In this document: positions 16,710 to 25,647 of the stretch, in pieces
How the letters are laid out: each line of letters opens with the position of its first letter
How positions within the stretch are numbered: the stretch's first letter is position 1
Source: Pseudoxanthomonas sp. PXM01
GTDB lineage: Bacteria > Pseudomonadota > Gammaproteobacteria > Xanthomonadales > Xanthomonadaceae
Length of the DNA: 64,000 nt
Assembly (NCBI RefSeq): GCF_014851815.1
Contig: NZ_JACVAJ010000001.1
Span: 1,736,001-1,800,000 of the forward strand
Direction: 5' to 3'
Program-made: the position numbers and the translations under genes
The notes under the pieces: model-generated
Told to the model about the DNA's origin: nothing
Database searches by the model: none
Seen by the model: the letters and a program-made list of their open reading frames with translations, nothing else

Positions 16710-17837
16710 ATGCACGCCTTCATTGTCGCGCTGCTGCTGATGCCGACATCGGCGGCATGCGCGCAGGCCGGCGCGCCGCCATCACTGACCGGCTTCGAGG
16801 ACGCCATCCACCACTGGCGCAACGTGCATGGCGACAAGTACCCGCGCTACGCACCGGACCAGGTCGCGCAGATCGCCGACAACATCCTGCGCTACCAGCG
16901 TTCGGATGGCGGCTGGATCGAGAACCAGGACCCTGCGCGGATCCTGGACGATACGGAGAAAGCACGCTTCGACGCGGAAGCGCGCAAGTCCGGCGGCAGC
17001 TTCGACAACCGCAACATCTACACGCAGCTGGATTACCTGGCCACGGCGTACGCGATCACCGGCGATGCGCGCTATCGCGACGGCAGCCTGGAGGGCATTG
17101 CGTTCACGCTCGCGCACCAGATTCCTTCCTGTGGCGGCTGGCCACATACGGTGCCGGCCACGCAGTCCTATCATCCGCACATCACCATCGCCGACGACGT
17201 GACGGCCGGCGTGCTCGGCACGCTGCGCAAGGTGGTGACCGACACGCGCCGCTATGCGTTCGTCGATACCGCACTGCGCATACGCGTGCAGGAAGCCATC
17301 GCCAATGGAGATGCGTGCCTGCTGCGGCTGCAGGTGCGCCAGGGCGACGCGCTCGCGGGATGGGCGGGCCAGTACGACGCCACGACCCTGCAGCCCGCAC
17401 AGGGGCGAAAGTTCGAATTGCCATCGATCACCGGCCAGGAAACGGTCGGCGTATTGCGCTACCTGATGTCGATTTCCGATCCGTCGCCCGACATCGTGGC
17501 CGCCGTGCAGGGAGGCGTCGCATGGCTGCAACGCGTCGAGATCACCGGCTGGCGGATCGAGACCTTCGACGCGCCCGCAGAACAGTTCCAGTACCACCGC
17601 AGCGCGAATGACCGGCGGCTGGTGGCCGACGCGGCCGCGACGGGGCTCTGGGCGCGCTTCTACGACGTGCGGGACAACAGCGTCGTGCTGGCCACGCGCG
17701 ACAGCGTGCGCGTGGCGCGCTACGACGACATTCCGCGTGAACGCCGCACCGGCTACGAATGGTATGGCGGCTGGCCGGCGTCCCTGCTGGCGAAAGACTA
17801 CCCGCAATGGAAGGCGCGTCACGCGCCACCGAACTAG
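16710..17837 (+). CDS. Pectate lyase, PL10 family
   Basis: The 375-residue secreted enzyme has a short signal peptide (about 1-17, ending ACAQA). The alpha/alpha toroid pattern of PL10 follows: ADNILRYQRSDGGWIENQDP near 50-69, NRNIYTQLDYLATAYAITGD near 94-113, then SCGGWPHTVPATQSYHPHIT and the C-terminal GYEWYGGWPASLLAKDYPQW. PL10 enzymes act on polygalacturonate by beta-elimination. ATG 16710 has GAAGGG nine bases upstream; ATG 16701, overlapping the DctM stop, is an alternative start. It differs in fold from the PL1 lyase, so the locus has two unrelated pectate lyases. Confidence 0.87.
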   Translation: MHAFIVALLLMPTSAACAQAGAPPSLTGFEDAIHHWRNVHGDKYPRYAPDQVAQIADNILRYQRSDGGWIENQDPARILDDTEKARFDAEARKSGGSFDNRNIYTQLDYLATAYAITGDARYRDGSLEGIAFTLAHQIPSCGGWPHTVPATQSYHPHITIADDVTAGVLGTLRKVVTDTRRYAFVDTALRIRVQEAIANGDACLLRLQVRQGDALAGWAGQYDATTLQPAQGRKFELPSITGQETVGVLRYLMSISDPSPDIVAAVQGGVAWLQRVEITGWRIETFDAPAEQFQYHRSANDRRLVADAAATGLWARFYDVRDNSVVLATRDSVRVARYDDIPRERRTGYEWYGGWPASLLAKDYPQWKARHAPPN

Positions 17838-17847
17838 AGGATTCCGC

Positions 17848-19434
17848 ATGCGAATGACATCGTGGATGGCCGCGTTATGCCTGATGGCGCCGCTGGCGGC
17901 ATACGCCAAGGATGCGGACGAACCCGCGTGGAAGCGCGGCGTCGAACACCAGCGCCAGGCCGATCTGGGCGACGGCACCTTCCTCAATCCGGTGCTGGCG
18001 GGAGACCGCCCCGACCCGTCCGTGCTGAAGGATGGGGACGACTACTACCTCACCCTGTCGTCCTTCACCGCCTACCCGGGCCTGCCGGTCTGGCACTCGC
18101 GCGACCTGATCAACTGGCAGCCGGTCGGGCATGCGATCACGAAGAACGTCGGTTCGATCTGGGCACCGGATCTGGTCAAGCATCAGGGGCGCTACTACAT
18201 CTACTTCCCCGCCCGCGTGGGCGGGACGGAATCGCCACGACGCAGCAATTTCGTGGTGTGGGCCGACGATATCCGCGGTCCGTGGAGCGAGCCGATCGAC
18301 ATCGGCCTGCCCGGCCACATCGATCCCGGCCACGCGGTCGGCGAGGACGGCAAGCGCTACCTGTTCCTCAGTGCCGGCGACTACGTGCAACTGGCCGACG
18401 ATGGCCTGAGCACCGTTGGCGAGGTGAAGCATGTCTATGACGGCTGGCGCTATCCAGAGTCGTGGGATGTCGAGGGGTATGCGCAGGAAGGTCCGAAGAT
18501 CACATTCCGCAACGGCTGGTACTACATGATCACCGCCGTCGGTGGCACGGCCGGCCCGCCGACGGGGCACATGGTGATCGTCGCGCGCTCGCGCTCGATC
18601 CATGGACCGTGGCAGAACGCGCCCAACAATCCGGTGGTCCGGACGACCTCGCGCGACCAGTACTGGTGGTCGCGCGGCCACGCGACGCTGGTCGAGGACG
18701 CGGCCGGCCAGTGGTGGATGATCTACCACGGCTACGAGCGCGATTTCTGGACGCTGGGCCGGCAGGCCCTGCTCGACCCGATCGAATGGACGGACGACGG
18801 CTGGTTCGTCGCCAAGGGTGGCGACCTGAGCCGCCCCTTGCGCAAGCCCGCCGGCAAGGCGCTGTCGCCGCATGGCATGGCGCTGTCGGACGATTTCCGC
18901 GGCGGTGGGCTGGGTCCGCAGTGGGCGTTCTACGATCCTGCGCCTGAGGAGTCGCGTCGACTCACGTTCGGCGATGGCGTGATGACGCTGCAAGGCAAGG
19001 GCACCTCGCCCCGCGACAGCTCGCCGCTGGGCGTCATCGCCGGCGACCTGGCCTACCAGTTCGAGGTCGAGATGGACGTCGAACCCGGTGCACAGGGCGG
19101 CGCGGTGCTGTTCTACAACGATCGGCTGTACGCCGGCGTGGGCAGCAACGGCGAGCAGTTCGTCATGCACCGCTACGGCCTGGAGCGCCCCGGAAAACTC
19201 GCTCCCAGCACGAAGGGCGGGAAGCTCTGGCTGCGGGTCACCCACAACCGCCACATCCTTACGATCCATACCAGCACGGACGGCAAGGCCTGGACCAAGT
19301 ATCCCGTGCAGATGGAAGTCTCGGGCTACCACCACAACGTCGCCGGCGGCTTCCTTGCCCTCAAGCCGTCCCTGTACGCCGCCGGCCAGGGCAGGGTGCA
19401 CTTCCGTAATTTCCGCTACCGCGCGCTGGACTGA
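17848..19434 (+). CDS. Glycoside hydrolase family 43 enzyme with C-terminal beta-sandwich
   Basis: The 528-residue secreted protein has a signal peptide (1-20, ending AAYA) and a five-bladed GH43 propeller. The catalytic set is visible: base Asp56 in RPDPSV, the likely pKa-tuning Asp159 in HIDPGHAV, and acid Glu214 in EGPKI. From about residue 350 a concanavalin-like domain follows (LSDDFRGGGLGPQWAFY), typical of GH43 exo-enzymes. Family activities include arabinofuranosidase, xylosidase and galactosidase. In this pectin context, trimming arabinan or galactan side chains is the best guess. GAGG lies 7 bases before ATG 17848. The gene follows the PL10 gene by 10 bp and probably shares its transcript. 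Confidence 0.85.
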   Translation: MRMTSWMAALCLMAPLAAYAKDADEPAWKRGVEHQRQADLGDGTFLNPVLAGDRPDPSVLKDGDDYYLTLSSFTAYPGLPVWHSRDLINWQPVGHAITKNVGSIWAPDLVKHQGRYYIYFPARVGGTESPRRSNFVVWADDIRGPWSEPIDIGLPGHIDPGHAVGEDGKRYLFLSAGDYVQLADDGLSTVGEVKHVYDGWRYPESWDVEGYAQEGPKITFRNGWYYMITAVGGTAGPPTGHMVIVARSRSIHGPWQNAPNNPVVRTTSRDQYWWSRGHATLVEDAAGQWWMIYHGYERDFWTLGRQALLDPIEWTDDGWFVAKGGDLSRPLRKPAGKALSPHGMALSDDFRGGGLGPQWAFYDPAPEESRRLTFGDGVMTLQGKGTSPRDSSPLGVIAGDLAYQFEVEMDVEPGAQGGAVLFYNDRLYAGVGSNGEQFVMHRYGLERPGKLAPSTKGGKLWLRVTHNRHILTIHTSTDGKAWTKYPVQMEVSGYHHNVAGGFLALKPSLYAAGQGRVHFRNFRYRALD

Positions 19435-19484
19435 CCCCCAGCCGCTAGAATCCTTCCGACAGACGAACGGACCCGCCCAGCCCC

Positions 19485-20540
19485 ATGCCCGCGCGCAAGA
19501 AGCCAGAAACCCCCGCTGCCCTGCCCACCGGTGGCAAGGCCGCGACCATCAACGACATCGCACGGCTGTCCGGCGTCTCCAAGAAGACCGTCTCGCGCAT
19601 CATCAACCACTCGCCACTGGTCCGTAAGGACACCCGCGAGAAGGTCGAGGCGCTGATGCGGGACGTGGGCTACGTGCCCGACCCGATGGCGCGCGGCCTG
19701 GCGTTCCGCCGCTCGTTCCTGATCGGCATGGTCTACGACAACCCGACTGCGCAGTACATCGTGAACATGCAGTACGGCGCGCTGGACGCGCTGCGGGACT
19801 CGGGCTTCGAGCTGGTCGTGCATCCCTGCGACAGCCGCAGCCCGGGCTACATCGACGGCGTGCGACGCTTCGTCCAGCAGCAGAAGTTGCACGGCGTGAT
19901 GCTGGTGCCGCGCGCCTCGGAAGACCAGGCGCTGGCCGACATGCTGGCCGAGATCGGCTGCCGCTACACGCGCATCGCCTCGGTATCGATGGACGAACCT
20001 TCGCGCATGGTGGTCACGCACGACCGCGACGGCGCCGCCGAAGCAGCGGAATACCTGCTGTCGCTGGGCCACACCGATATCGCGCTGATCACCGGCCCGG
20101 CCGCGTACCGGTCGTCGATCGAGCGCACCGACGGCTTCGTGCAGGCCCTCGCCAAACGCGGGCTCGAACTGCCGAAGTCGCGCATCATCGAAGCCGGCTA
20201 CACCTTCGAGTCCGGTGTGGTCGCCGCCGAGAAGCTGCTGTCAGGCAAGAACCGGCCTACCGCCATCTTCACCGGCAACGACGAGATGGCGGCCGGCGTC
20301 TACAAGGTCGCCATGCGCGCCGGCATCAGCATCCCGCGCCAGCTGTCGGTGGTCGGCTTCGACGACAGCCCGCTCGCCTCGCGGCTGTGGCCCTCGCTGA
20401 CCTCGGTCCGCCGCAATACGCGCGATACCGGCCGGACCGCCGCCGCCATGCTGATCCAGCCGGAAGGCACGCCGATGCTGGCCGCCGCCAGCATCCGCCC
20501 GCACCTGGTCATCCGCGACTCCTCACAGCCCCCCGAGTAA
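19485..20540 (+). CDS. LacI family regulator of the pectin locus
   Basis: The 351-residue repressor has a full LacI helix-turn-helix ([20 protein letters not shown] at 20-39), the hinge helix DPMARGLAF near 65-73 and a periplasmic-binding-like core ([37 protein letters not shown]). Its position just before kduI, and the matching palindromic sites at four promoters here, suggest it represses the locus. KDG or a related intermediate may be the inducer. It is functionally like enterobacterial KdgR, which is an IclR-family protein. The gene follows the GH43 gene by 50 bp. Confidence 0.9.
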   Translation: MPARKKPETPAALPTGGKAATINDIARLSGVSKKTVSRIINHSPLVRKDTREKVEALMRDVGYVPDPMARGLAFRRSFLIGMVYDNPTAQYIVNMQYGALDALRDSGFELVVHPCDSRSPGYIDGVRRFVQQQKLHGVMLVPRASEDQALADMLAEIGCRYTRIASVSMDEPSRMVVTHDRDGAAEAAEYLLSLGHTDIALITGPAAYRSSIERTDGFVQALAKRGLELPKSRIIEAGYTFESGVVAAEKLLSGKNRPTAIFTGNDEMAAGVYKVAMRAGISIPRQLSVVGFDDSPLASRLWPSLTSVRRNTRDTGRTAAAMLIQPEGTPMLAAASIRPHLVIRDSSQPPE

Positions 20541-20585
20541 GGCCGCGCCCGGCGCGCCTGCGGCCGTCCCGGTGCCGCAACGCAA

Positions 20586-20601
20586 AATGACACCGGTTAC
20601 C
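20586..20601 (+). promoter_or_regulatory. LacI-type operator candidate before kduI
   Basis: AATGACACCGGTTACC lies 75 bp before the kduI start. ATGACA inside it could double as a -35 element, with TTTAGA at 20608-20613 as a weak -10, so a bound repressor would mask the promoter. It contains the same 13-mer found inside both receptor genes. Confidence 0.6.
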
Positions 20602-20676
20602 AAAGCCTTTAGACTCCCCTCCCACGACCTTCCCGATGCCCTCTCCAAGGGCGTCCGCACCAAACGGAGCCCGCCC

Positions 20677-21525
20677 ATGTTCTGCAAGACCTACCACGCC
20701 ACCCATCCGGACATGATGGACGGCGCCAGCAACGACCAGCTGCGCGACCGCTACCTGATCGGCAACCTGTTCGCTGCGGATACGGTGCAGCTGAACTACT
20801 CGCACAACGAGCGCTTCGTGATCGGTGGCGCCGCACCGGTGTCGAAGAAGGTCGACCTGCCGCGCCAGACCGAGCCCGCATCGGCCGCCGGCAAGCCGTT
20901 CCTGGAGCGTCGCGAACTGGGCGTGATCAACGTCGGTGGCGGCTCGGGCAAGGTCACCGTCGACGGCACGAGCTATGCGCTGGGTCCGAAGGATGGCCTG
21001 TACGTGGCGATGGGCAGCGCCGACGTGGCGTTCGAATCCGACGATGCCGCCAATCCCGCCAAGTTCTACCTGACCTCGACGCCGGCGCACGCGCGCTTCG
21101 AAACCAAGCAGCTGTCGATCAAGGACGCGGTGGCGCTGGAGCGCGGTGCGCTGGAGACCAGCAACGAACGCACGATCTACCAGTTCATCGTGCCGGCCAC
21201 CTGCCAGTCCTCGCAGCTGCTGCTCGGCCTGACCGTACTCAAGACGGGCAGCGTGTGGAACACCATGCCGCCGCACCTGCACGACCGCCGCAGCGAGGTC
21301 TACTTCTACTTCGACCTGGCCGACAACGACCGCGTCTACCACTTCATGGGCGAGCCGGAAGCGCAGCGCCATATCGTCGTGCAGAACGACGAGGCGGTGG
21401 TGTCTCCGCCGTGGTCGATCCACATGGGTTCGGGCACCAGCAACTACGCCTTCATCTGGGCGATGGGCGGCGAGAACCTGGACTACACCGACATGCACGT
21501 GCTGGACATCTGCCAGCTCAAGTAA
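20677..21525 (+). CDS. kduI: 5-keto-4-deoxyuronate isomerase
   Basis: KduI converts 5-keto-4-deoxyuronate (DKI, from unsaturated galacturonate) to 2,5-diketo-3-deoxygluconate. The 282-residue length is close to E. coli KduI. The cupin metal site is visible as His200-x-His202 in [16 protein letters not shown], with Glu207. The N-terminal [20 protein letters not shown] is characteristic. ATG 20677 is chosen because it begins the conserved sequence; the frame upstream runs through the operator. The gene is followed by kduD after 34 bp. Confidence 0.95.
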   Translation: MFCKTYHATHPDMMDGASNDQLRDRYLIGNLFAADTVQLNYSHNERFVIGGAAPVSKKVDLPRQTEPASAAGKPFLERRELGVINVGGGSGKVTVDGTSYALGPKDGLYVAMGSADVAFESDDAANPAKFYLTSTPAHARFETKQLSIKDAVALERGALETSNERTIYQFIVPATCQSSQLLLGLTVLKTGSVWNTMPPHLHDRRSEVYFYFDLADNDRVYHFMGEPEAQRHIVVQNDEAVVSPPWSIHMGSGTSNYAFIWAMGGENLDYTDMHVLDICQLK

Positions 21526-21559
21526 CCGCGGCGCCACCCAACATCCGAGGGAATCCACG

Positions 21560-22318
21560 ATGGCAAGCAATCCGTTCAGTCTCGAAGGCAAGGTCGCGCT
21601 GGTGACCGGCGCCAACACCGGCCTGGGTCAGGGCATCGCGCTGGCGCTGGCCGAAGCCGGTGCCGACATCGCCGCCGCCGGCATCGTCGAAGCCGCCGAC
21701 ACCGGCGAGAAGGTGCGTGCGCTCGGTCGCCGCTTCCTCAACCTGGAAGCGAACCTCATCAGCATCGAGCCGGTCGAGCGTCTGGTGAAGGAAACCGTGG
21801 ACGGCCTGGGTGGACTGGACATCCTGGTCAACAACGCCGGCCTGATCCGCCGCGCGGACGCGGTCGATTTCAGCGAGAAGGACTGGGACGACGTGATGAA
21901 CGTCAACATCAAGTCCGCATTCTTCATGTCGCAGGCAGCGGGCCGGCACTTCATCGCGCAGGGCCGCGGCAAGATCATCAACATCGCCTCGATGCTGTCG
22001 TTCCAGGGCGGCATCCGTGTGCCTTCCTATACCGCCAGCAAGTCGGGCATCGCCGGCATCACCCGCCTGCTGGCCAACGAGTGGGGCGCGAAGGGGGTGA
22101 ACATCAACGCCATCGCACCCGGCTACATGGCCACCGACAACACCGCGCAGCTGCGCGCGGACGAAGACCGCAACAAGGCGATCCTGGACCGTATCCCGGC
22201 CGGCCGCTGGGGCGAGCCGTCGGATCTGGGGGGTACTGCGGTGTTCCTGTCCTCGCGTGCGTCCGACTATGTCAACGGCGCCGTCATTCCGGTCGATGGC
22301 GGTTGGCTGGCACGCTGA
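21560..22318 (+). CDS. kduD: 2-dehydro-3-deoxy-D-gluconate 5-dehydrogenase (SDR)
   Basis: KduD reduces 2,5-diketo-3-deoxygluconate to 2-keto-3-deoxygluconate with NAD(P)H. The 252-residue short-chain dehydrogenase has the cofactor loop TGANTGLGQGIA (17-28), NNAG, a catalytic IASMLSFQGG Ser, and the YTASKSG Tyr/Lys pair. It ends in the usual VIPVDGGW segment. Length and kduI linkage fit KduD. The ribosome site is CGAGGGAATC. A terminator follows 23 bp later, so kduI-kduD form a two-gene unit whose product is the KdgK substrate. Confidence 0.93.
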   Translation: MASNPFSLEGKVALVTGANTGLGQGIALALAEAGADIAAAGIVEAADTGEKVRALGRRFLNLEANLISIEPVERLVKETVDGLGGLDILVNNAGLIRRADAVDFSEKDWDDVMNVNIKSAFFMSQAAGRHFIAQGRGKIINIASMLSFQGGIRVPSYTASKSGIAGITRLLANEWGAKGVNINAIAPGYMATDNTAQLRADEDRNKAILDRIPAGRWGEPSDLGGTAVFLSSRASDYVNGAVIPVDGGWLAR

Positions 22319-22340
22319 GCGTCCGCTTCCTGCTTCAACA

Positions 22341-22381
22341 ACACGGGCCGCGCTGCTTTCAGACGCGGCCCGTGTCGTTTC
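22341..22381 (+). terminator. Intrinsic terminator after kduD
   Basis: A 12-bp stem (ACACGGGCCGCG and its complement) with an 11-base loop is followed by CGTTT. It separates kduID from the acetylesterase gene. Confidence 0.7.
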
Positions 22382-22403
22382 TACTCTCCGATACGGTGTC
22401 GCC

Positions 22404-23528
22404 ATGATCCGTCCGCTCGCTTCGCTGCTTCTGCTCGCCGCCCTGCCCGATCTTGCGCATGCCACCCCGCCGCGACAGGTCTTCATCGCCGGCGATTCCA
22501 CCGCCAGCCACTACGGCCCGGAGCGGGCGCCACGCGAAGGCTGGGGCCAGCAGCTGCAGGGGTTTCTCGACGGGAAGGCCTTTGTGGTCCGCAACCACGC
22601 ACAGAGCGGCAGAAGCTCGCGCAGCTTCGTCGCCGAAGGCTGGTTCGACGGCATGGCGAAGGAAATGCGTCGCGGCGATGTACTGCTGATCCAGTTCGGC
22701 CACAACGACGAGAAAATCGAAGACCCCACCCGTTACAACGAGCCGCAGCGCGCGTTTCCAGAATGGCTTATGCGCTACGTCGCGCTGGCGCGCGACAAGG
22801 GCGCCACACCGATTCTGGTGACGCCGGTGGCACGCCGAAAGTTCGACCGCGGCCAGTTGCTCGACACCCATGGCTTGTATGCACAGGCGGTGCGCGATCT
22901 CGCCCAGCGCGAACAGGTAGGACTGGTCGACCTGACCGCCCTCAGCATGGACTGGCTGCGCGCCGCCGGAGACGAGGCGAGCAAGGCGTACTTCATGCAC
23001 GTCCCGGCACAGGACCAGCAGGACGACACCCATTTCCAGCAACGCGGCGCCGTGATGGCCGCGTGCCTGGTCGTCGCGGGCTGGAAGCGGATCGACCCGT
23101 CGCTCGGCGTGCACGTGAAGCGCGATACCGATTGCGGTGCGCCGGACACCGCACTGACCGATCGTAAGACCCAGGCGAACCCCTCGCTCGTCGTGCATGA
23201 GCGCGACATCGCCATCGACCAGCCCGGTCCGCACGGTGGCGCGGGAACCACCACCGCCTACCCGTTCTTCAAGGATGCGCCCGGGCTGGGCTTCGAGTTC
23301 CGCAAGCGCGTGCTGCATGCGGGCGCCGGTATCGGCTTGCACCAGCACCACAAGGACGAGATCTATTACGTGCTCGGCGGACGTGGCATCTACGAGCTGG
23401 ATGGCGAGACGCGGACGGTTCGCGCCGGCGACGCCCTGCTGACGCGGCCCGGCAGCACGCATGCGATCCGCCAGGATGGCGAGGAAGCGCTGGTGCTACT
23501 GATCATGTACGCCCGCAAGGCACCCTAG
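22404..23528 (+). CDS. Rhamnogalacturonan acetylesterase fused to a C-terminal cupin
   Basis: The 374-residue secreted protein joins two domains. Residues 21-235 form an SGNH hydrolase: GDST with nucleophile Ser32, the GHNDE block, and DDTHFQQRGA carrying the catalytic Asp and His, as in rhamnogalacturonan acetylesterases that remove acetyl groups from pectin. Residues about 255-374 form a cupin with LHQHHKDEIYYVLGGRGIYE and a later PGSTHAI, the usual His/Glu metal set. The signal peptide ends near LAHA. Family acetylesterases normally lack the cupin. Its role may be sugar-acid binding or isomerisation; this is unproven. The gene closes the pectin locus. Confidence 0.82.
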   Translation: MIRPLASLLLLAALPDLAHATPPRQVFIAGDSTASHYGPERAPREGWGQQLQGFLDGKAFVVRNHAQSGRSSRSFVAEGWFDGMAKEMRRGDVLLIQFGHNDEKIEDPTRYNEPQRAFPEWLMRYVALARDKGATPILVTPVARRKFDRGQLLDTHGLYAQAVRDLAQREQVGLVDLTALSMDWLRAAGDEASKAYFMHVPAQDQQDDTHFQQRGAVMAACLVVAGWKRIDPSLGVHVKRDTDCGAPDTALTDRKTQANPSLVVHERDIAIDQPGPHGGAGTTTAYPFFKDAPGLGFEFRKRVLHAGAGIGLHQHHKDEIYYVLGGRGIYELDGETRTVRAGDALLTRPGSTHAIRQDGEEALVLLIMYARKAP

Positions 23529-23549
23529 ACCGCTCGGCCATCCGCCCGC

Positions 23550-24014
23550 TCAGTCGCGCGGCGAGGGCCGCCCCCAACGCGCATAGCTCGCCTCGATGGC
23601 GCTGCGCAGGCGGCGATACTGCGCGGTGCCCGGTTCCGCCTGCAGGCGGCCTGCCACGGCCTTCCAGCCACCCTCATGGTCGCGCGACCATTCGCGGACG
23701 ACCGCGCGACAGGGTTGGCCCACGATCTGCGCCAGTGCGCAGGCCATGAAGATGTCGCCAGCCGTCCAGTCGGGTTGTTGCTGCATCGCTTCCACGTAGG
23801 CGCGCGGCACCGCGTAGTAGCGTCCCATCTCGTCCGCGAACGCCGCCGGGTAGCGGCTCGCGTACTCGTTGATATCGGCGAGATGGCGGTCGATCGAGGC
23901 GTCGCCGCTGGCGGGAACGTAGGCATCCGCCCGCTCCTGCGCGAACGCAGGCCCGGCCAGGGCCAGGCAGCAGGACAACACGAAGGTGGGAATGGTCGCG
24001 CGCTTCACCGGCAC
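23550..24014 (-). CDS. Small secreted protein of unknown function
   Basis: I do not recognise this 154-residue protein. A clear signal peptide (VKRATIPTFVLSCCLALAG, cleaved after AFAQ) precedes a mature part with SIDRHLADINEYASRYPAAF, a DEMGRYYAVPRAYVEAM segment and two Cys residues (MACALAQIVGQPCRAV) that could pair in the periplasm. The start is GTG 24014 or GTG 24008. It lies 11 bp after the HAD hydrolase stop on the same strand, so the two are probably co-transcribed. Confidence 0.7.
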   Translation of the reverse strand: MPVKRATIPTFVLSCCLALAGPAFAQERADAYVPASGDASIDRHLADINEYASRYPAAFADEMGRYYAVPRAYVEAMQQQPDWTAGDIFMACALAQIVGQPCRAVVREWSRDHEGGWKAVAGRLQAEPGTAQYRRLRSAIEASYARWGRPSPRD

Positions 24015-24025
24015 ATTGTGCCCCG

Positions 24026-24748
24026 TCAGGTGGCCGGCGTGGCCTCGATGGCCGCCAGTGCATCCGCCAGCTGGCCGGCGTTCTCCACCACGTGCAGGCG
24101 CGGCGCATCGGCCTCGACCCCATGCTCGGTCTCCAGCGCCCAGGTGACGTGGTACGGCATGTGGATGCCCCAGCCACCCAGCGCCAGCACCGGCTCGATG
24201 TCCGACCGCAGCGAATTGCCGACCATCGCGAATTCCGAAGGCGCGACATCCAACTCGCGCAATACGCGCGCGTAGGTGGCCTCGTCCTTCTCGGACACCA
24301 CTTCGATGCGGTGGAACAGGTCGGTCAGGCCCGATTGCGCGATCTTGGCCTCCTGGTGGAACAGGTCGCCCTTGGTGATCAGTACGATCTCGTGGTCGGC
24401 GGCGATCCGTTCGACCGCTTCGCGGATGCCGGGCAGCAGGTCCACCGGATGCTGCAGCGTGGCGCGCCCGATCTCGATCACGCGATGCAGGTCGCGGGCG
24501 CTGATGCGCTCGCCGGTCACCTGGATGGCCGTTTCCAGCATCGACAGCGTCATGCCCTTCACGCCGTAGCCGAAAATCTTCAGGTTGCGGCGCTCGACCT
24601 CCAGCAGATGCTGGTGCGTGCGCGCATCGGCAAGATCGACGTAGCTTCCCAGGATCTCCTCGAAGTCCGCTTCCGCCTGGCGGTAGTAGTCCTCGCTCTT
24701 CCACAGCGTATCGTCGCCATCGAAACCGACCCACCTGATGCGTGCCAT
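24026..24748 (-). CDS. HAD superfamily hydrolase
   Basis: The 240-residue phosphatase-like protein has motif I GFDGDDTLW with nucleophile Asp10 and acid Asp12, a helical cap (about 20-95), motif II ITKGD, a Lys in SEKDE and motif IV MVGNSLRSDIEPV. These are the four HAD signatures, so a phosphoester hydrolase is well supported. The substrate is unknown. ATG 24748 is preferred over a TTG six codons upstream. A terminator lies upstream at 24808-24843, so this gene has its own promoter. Confidence 0.85.
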   Translation of the reverse strand: MARIRWVGFDGDDTLWKSEDYYRQAEADFEEILGSYVDLADARTHQHLLEVERRNLKIFGYGVKGMTLSMLETAIQVTGERISARDLHRVIEIGRATLQHPVDLLPGIREAVERIAADHEIVLITKGDLFHQEAKIAQSGLTDLFHRIEVVSEKDEATYARVLRELDVAPSEFAMVGNSLRSDIEPVLALGGWGIHMPYHVTWALETEHGVEADAPRLHVVENAGQLADALAAIEATPAT

Positions 24749-24807
24749 GGAATGTCCGCTCTTCAATCCGTACGAGGGCCGCGAAGGATAGCAGCCGTCC
24801 GGCCACG

Positions 24808-24843
24808 CAAAAGAAAGCGGCCGCCCCTTCAGGGGGCGGCCGC
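24808..24843 (-). terminator. Intrinsic terminator after Pro-rich lipoprotein gene
   Basis: On the minus strand GCGGCCGCCCC pairs with GGGGCGGCCGC and is followed by TTTCTTTT. It ends the unit coming from the lipoprotein gene at 24876. Confidence 0.85.
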
Positions 24844-24875
24844 CTGTGGATGATCACGGCAAGCGATGTCCGCGG

Positions 24876-25163
24876 TCAGCCACCGGAGCTCGGTGGCGGC
24901 GCGCTGCCCTCCGTCGGCGGCGGCGTGGTCTCCGGCGCGTTCGGGTTGGCGGGCGGCGGCAGGGTCGAGTCGGTAGGCGGTGTCGCCGGATCCGTCGGGG
25001 CGGGCGGCGGCGTCATGTCGTCGGCCGGCGGCACCGTCTCCACCGGCTCGGGAGCGCTCGGCGGCGGCGTGTCTTCCGGCTTGGGTCCGCAGGCCGTCAT
25101 CAGGCCCGCGCTCAACAGCGCCAGGCCAAGACCCATCGTCAGTCGGTGAGTGGAATGCTTCAT
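24876..25163 (-). CDS. Small proline/threonine-rich lipoprotein
   Basis: The 95-residue protein has a lipoprotein signal (GLALLSAGLMTACG, with the lipidated Cys near residue 25). The remainder is low complexity, made of Pro, Thr, Glu, Asp and Ser (for example PPPSAPEPVETVPP). Such tails are usually unfolded spacers in the periplasm or on the surface. GGAGGAA precedes ATG 25163. It lies 39 bp downstream of an EF-hand protein gene on the same strand. No enzymatic function can be claimed. Confidence 0.72.
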   Translation of the reverse strand: MKHSTHRLTMGLGLALLSAGLMTACGPKPEDTPPPSAPEPVETVPPADDMTPPPAPTDPATPPTDSTLPPPANPNAPETTPPPTEGSAPPPSSGG

Positions 25164-25202
25164 GGGTTCCTCCATGCTTCGTTCGTGGGAGAGGCGATGG
25201 CG

Positions 25203-25529
25203 TCAGGGCGTGCCCTGCATATGCACCGCATATTCTTCGGGGGTCAGACGGCCATCCGCATCCTTGTCCAGCGTGCCGAACACCTGTGCCAGCGGTGGAT
25301 CGACGGCCGCCTCGTCCTTGCTGATCGCGCCATCCGCGTTCTGGTCGAGTTCTTCGAACGGGCGCGGCGCGGTCGTTGGTTTCGACGTCGCCGCTGAGGG
25401 CGCTTCCGCGCGCTCGGCAGCGTCCTGCGCGCGGGTCTGTGCGCCGGCCAACGGCGTCGCGGCGAGCAGCATCACGGCGAGCGCCATGCCCAGCCGGGGA
25501 AACTCCTTCGTTCCCGTCTTCGTCTTCAT
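25203..25529 (-). CDS. Secreted EF-hand protein
   Basis: The 108-residue protein has a signal peptide ending near LAGAQ, an Ala-rich linker, and two calcium-binding loops: DQNADGAISKDE (62-73) and DKDADGRLTPEE near 88-99. Both keep the acidic or Asn residues at positions 1, 3, 5 and 12. Such short periplasmic proteins probably buffer or sense Ca2+. It is paralogous to the next EF-hand gene at 25648, from which a terminator separates it. Confidence 0.82.
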   Translation of the reverse strand: MKTKTGTKEFPRLGMALAVMLLAATPLAGAQTRAQDAAERAEAPSAATSKPTTAPRPFEELDQNADGAISKDEAAVDPPLAQVFGTLDKDADGRLTPEEYAVHMQGTP

Positions 25530-25564
25530 GCGTCCCTCCTGTGACCGCGATACGCCGGGAAAGG

Positions 25565-25591
25565 AAAGGGCGGCGCTGACGGCCGCCCTTT
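25565..25591 (-). terminator. Hairpin terminator after second EF-hand gene
   Basis: On the minus strand AAAGGGCGGC pairs with GCCGCCCTTT across a 7-base loop, followed by CCTTTCC. It lies between the two EF-hand genes. Confidence 0.6.
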
Positions 25592-25647
25592 GCTAGGACG
25601 ACGCCGGCTCCTCGTCGCGCACGGCGTCGCCCTCATGACGGCGCCGC

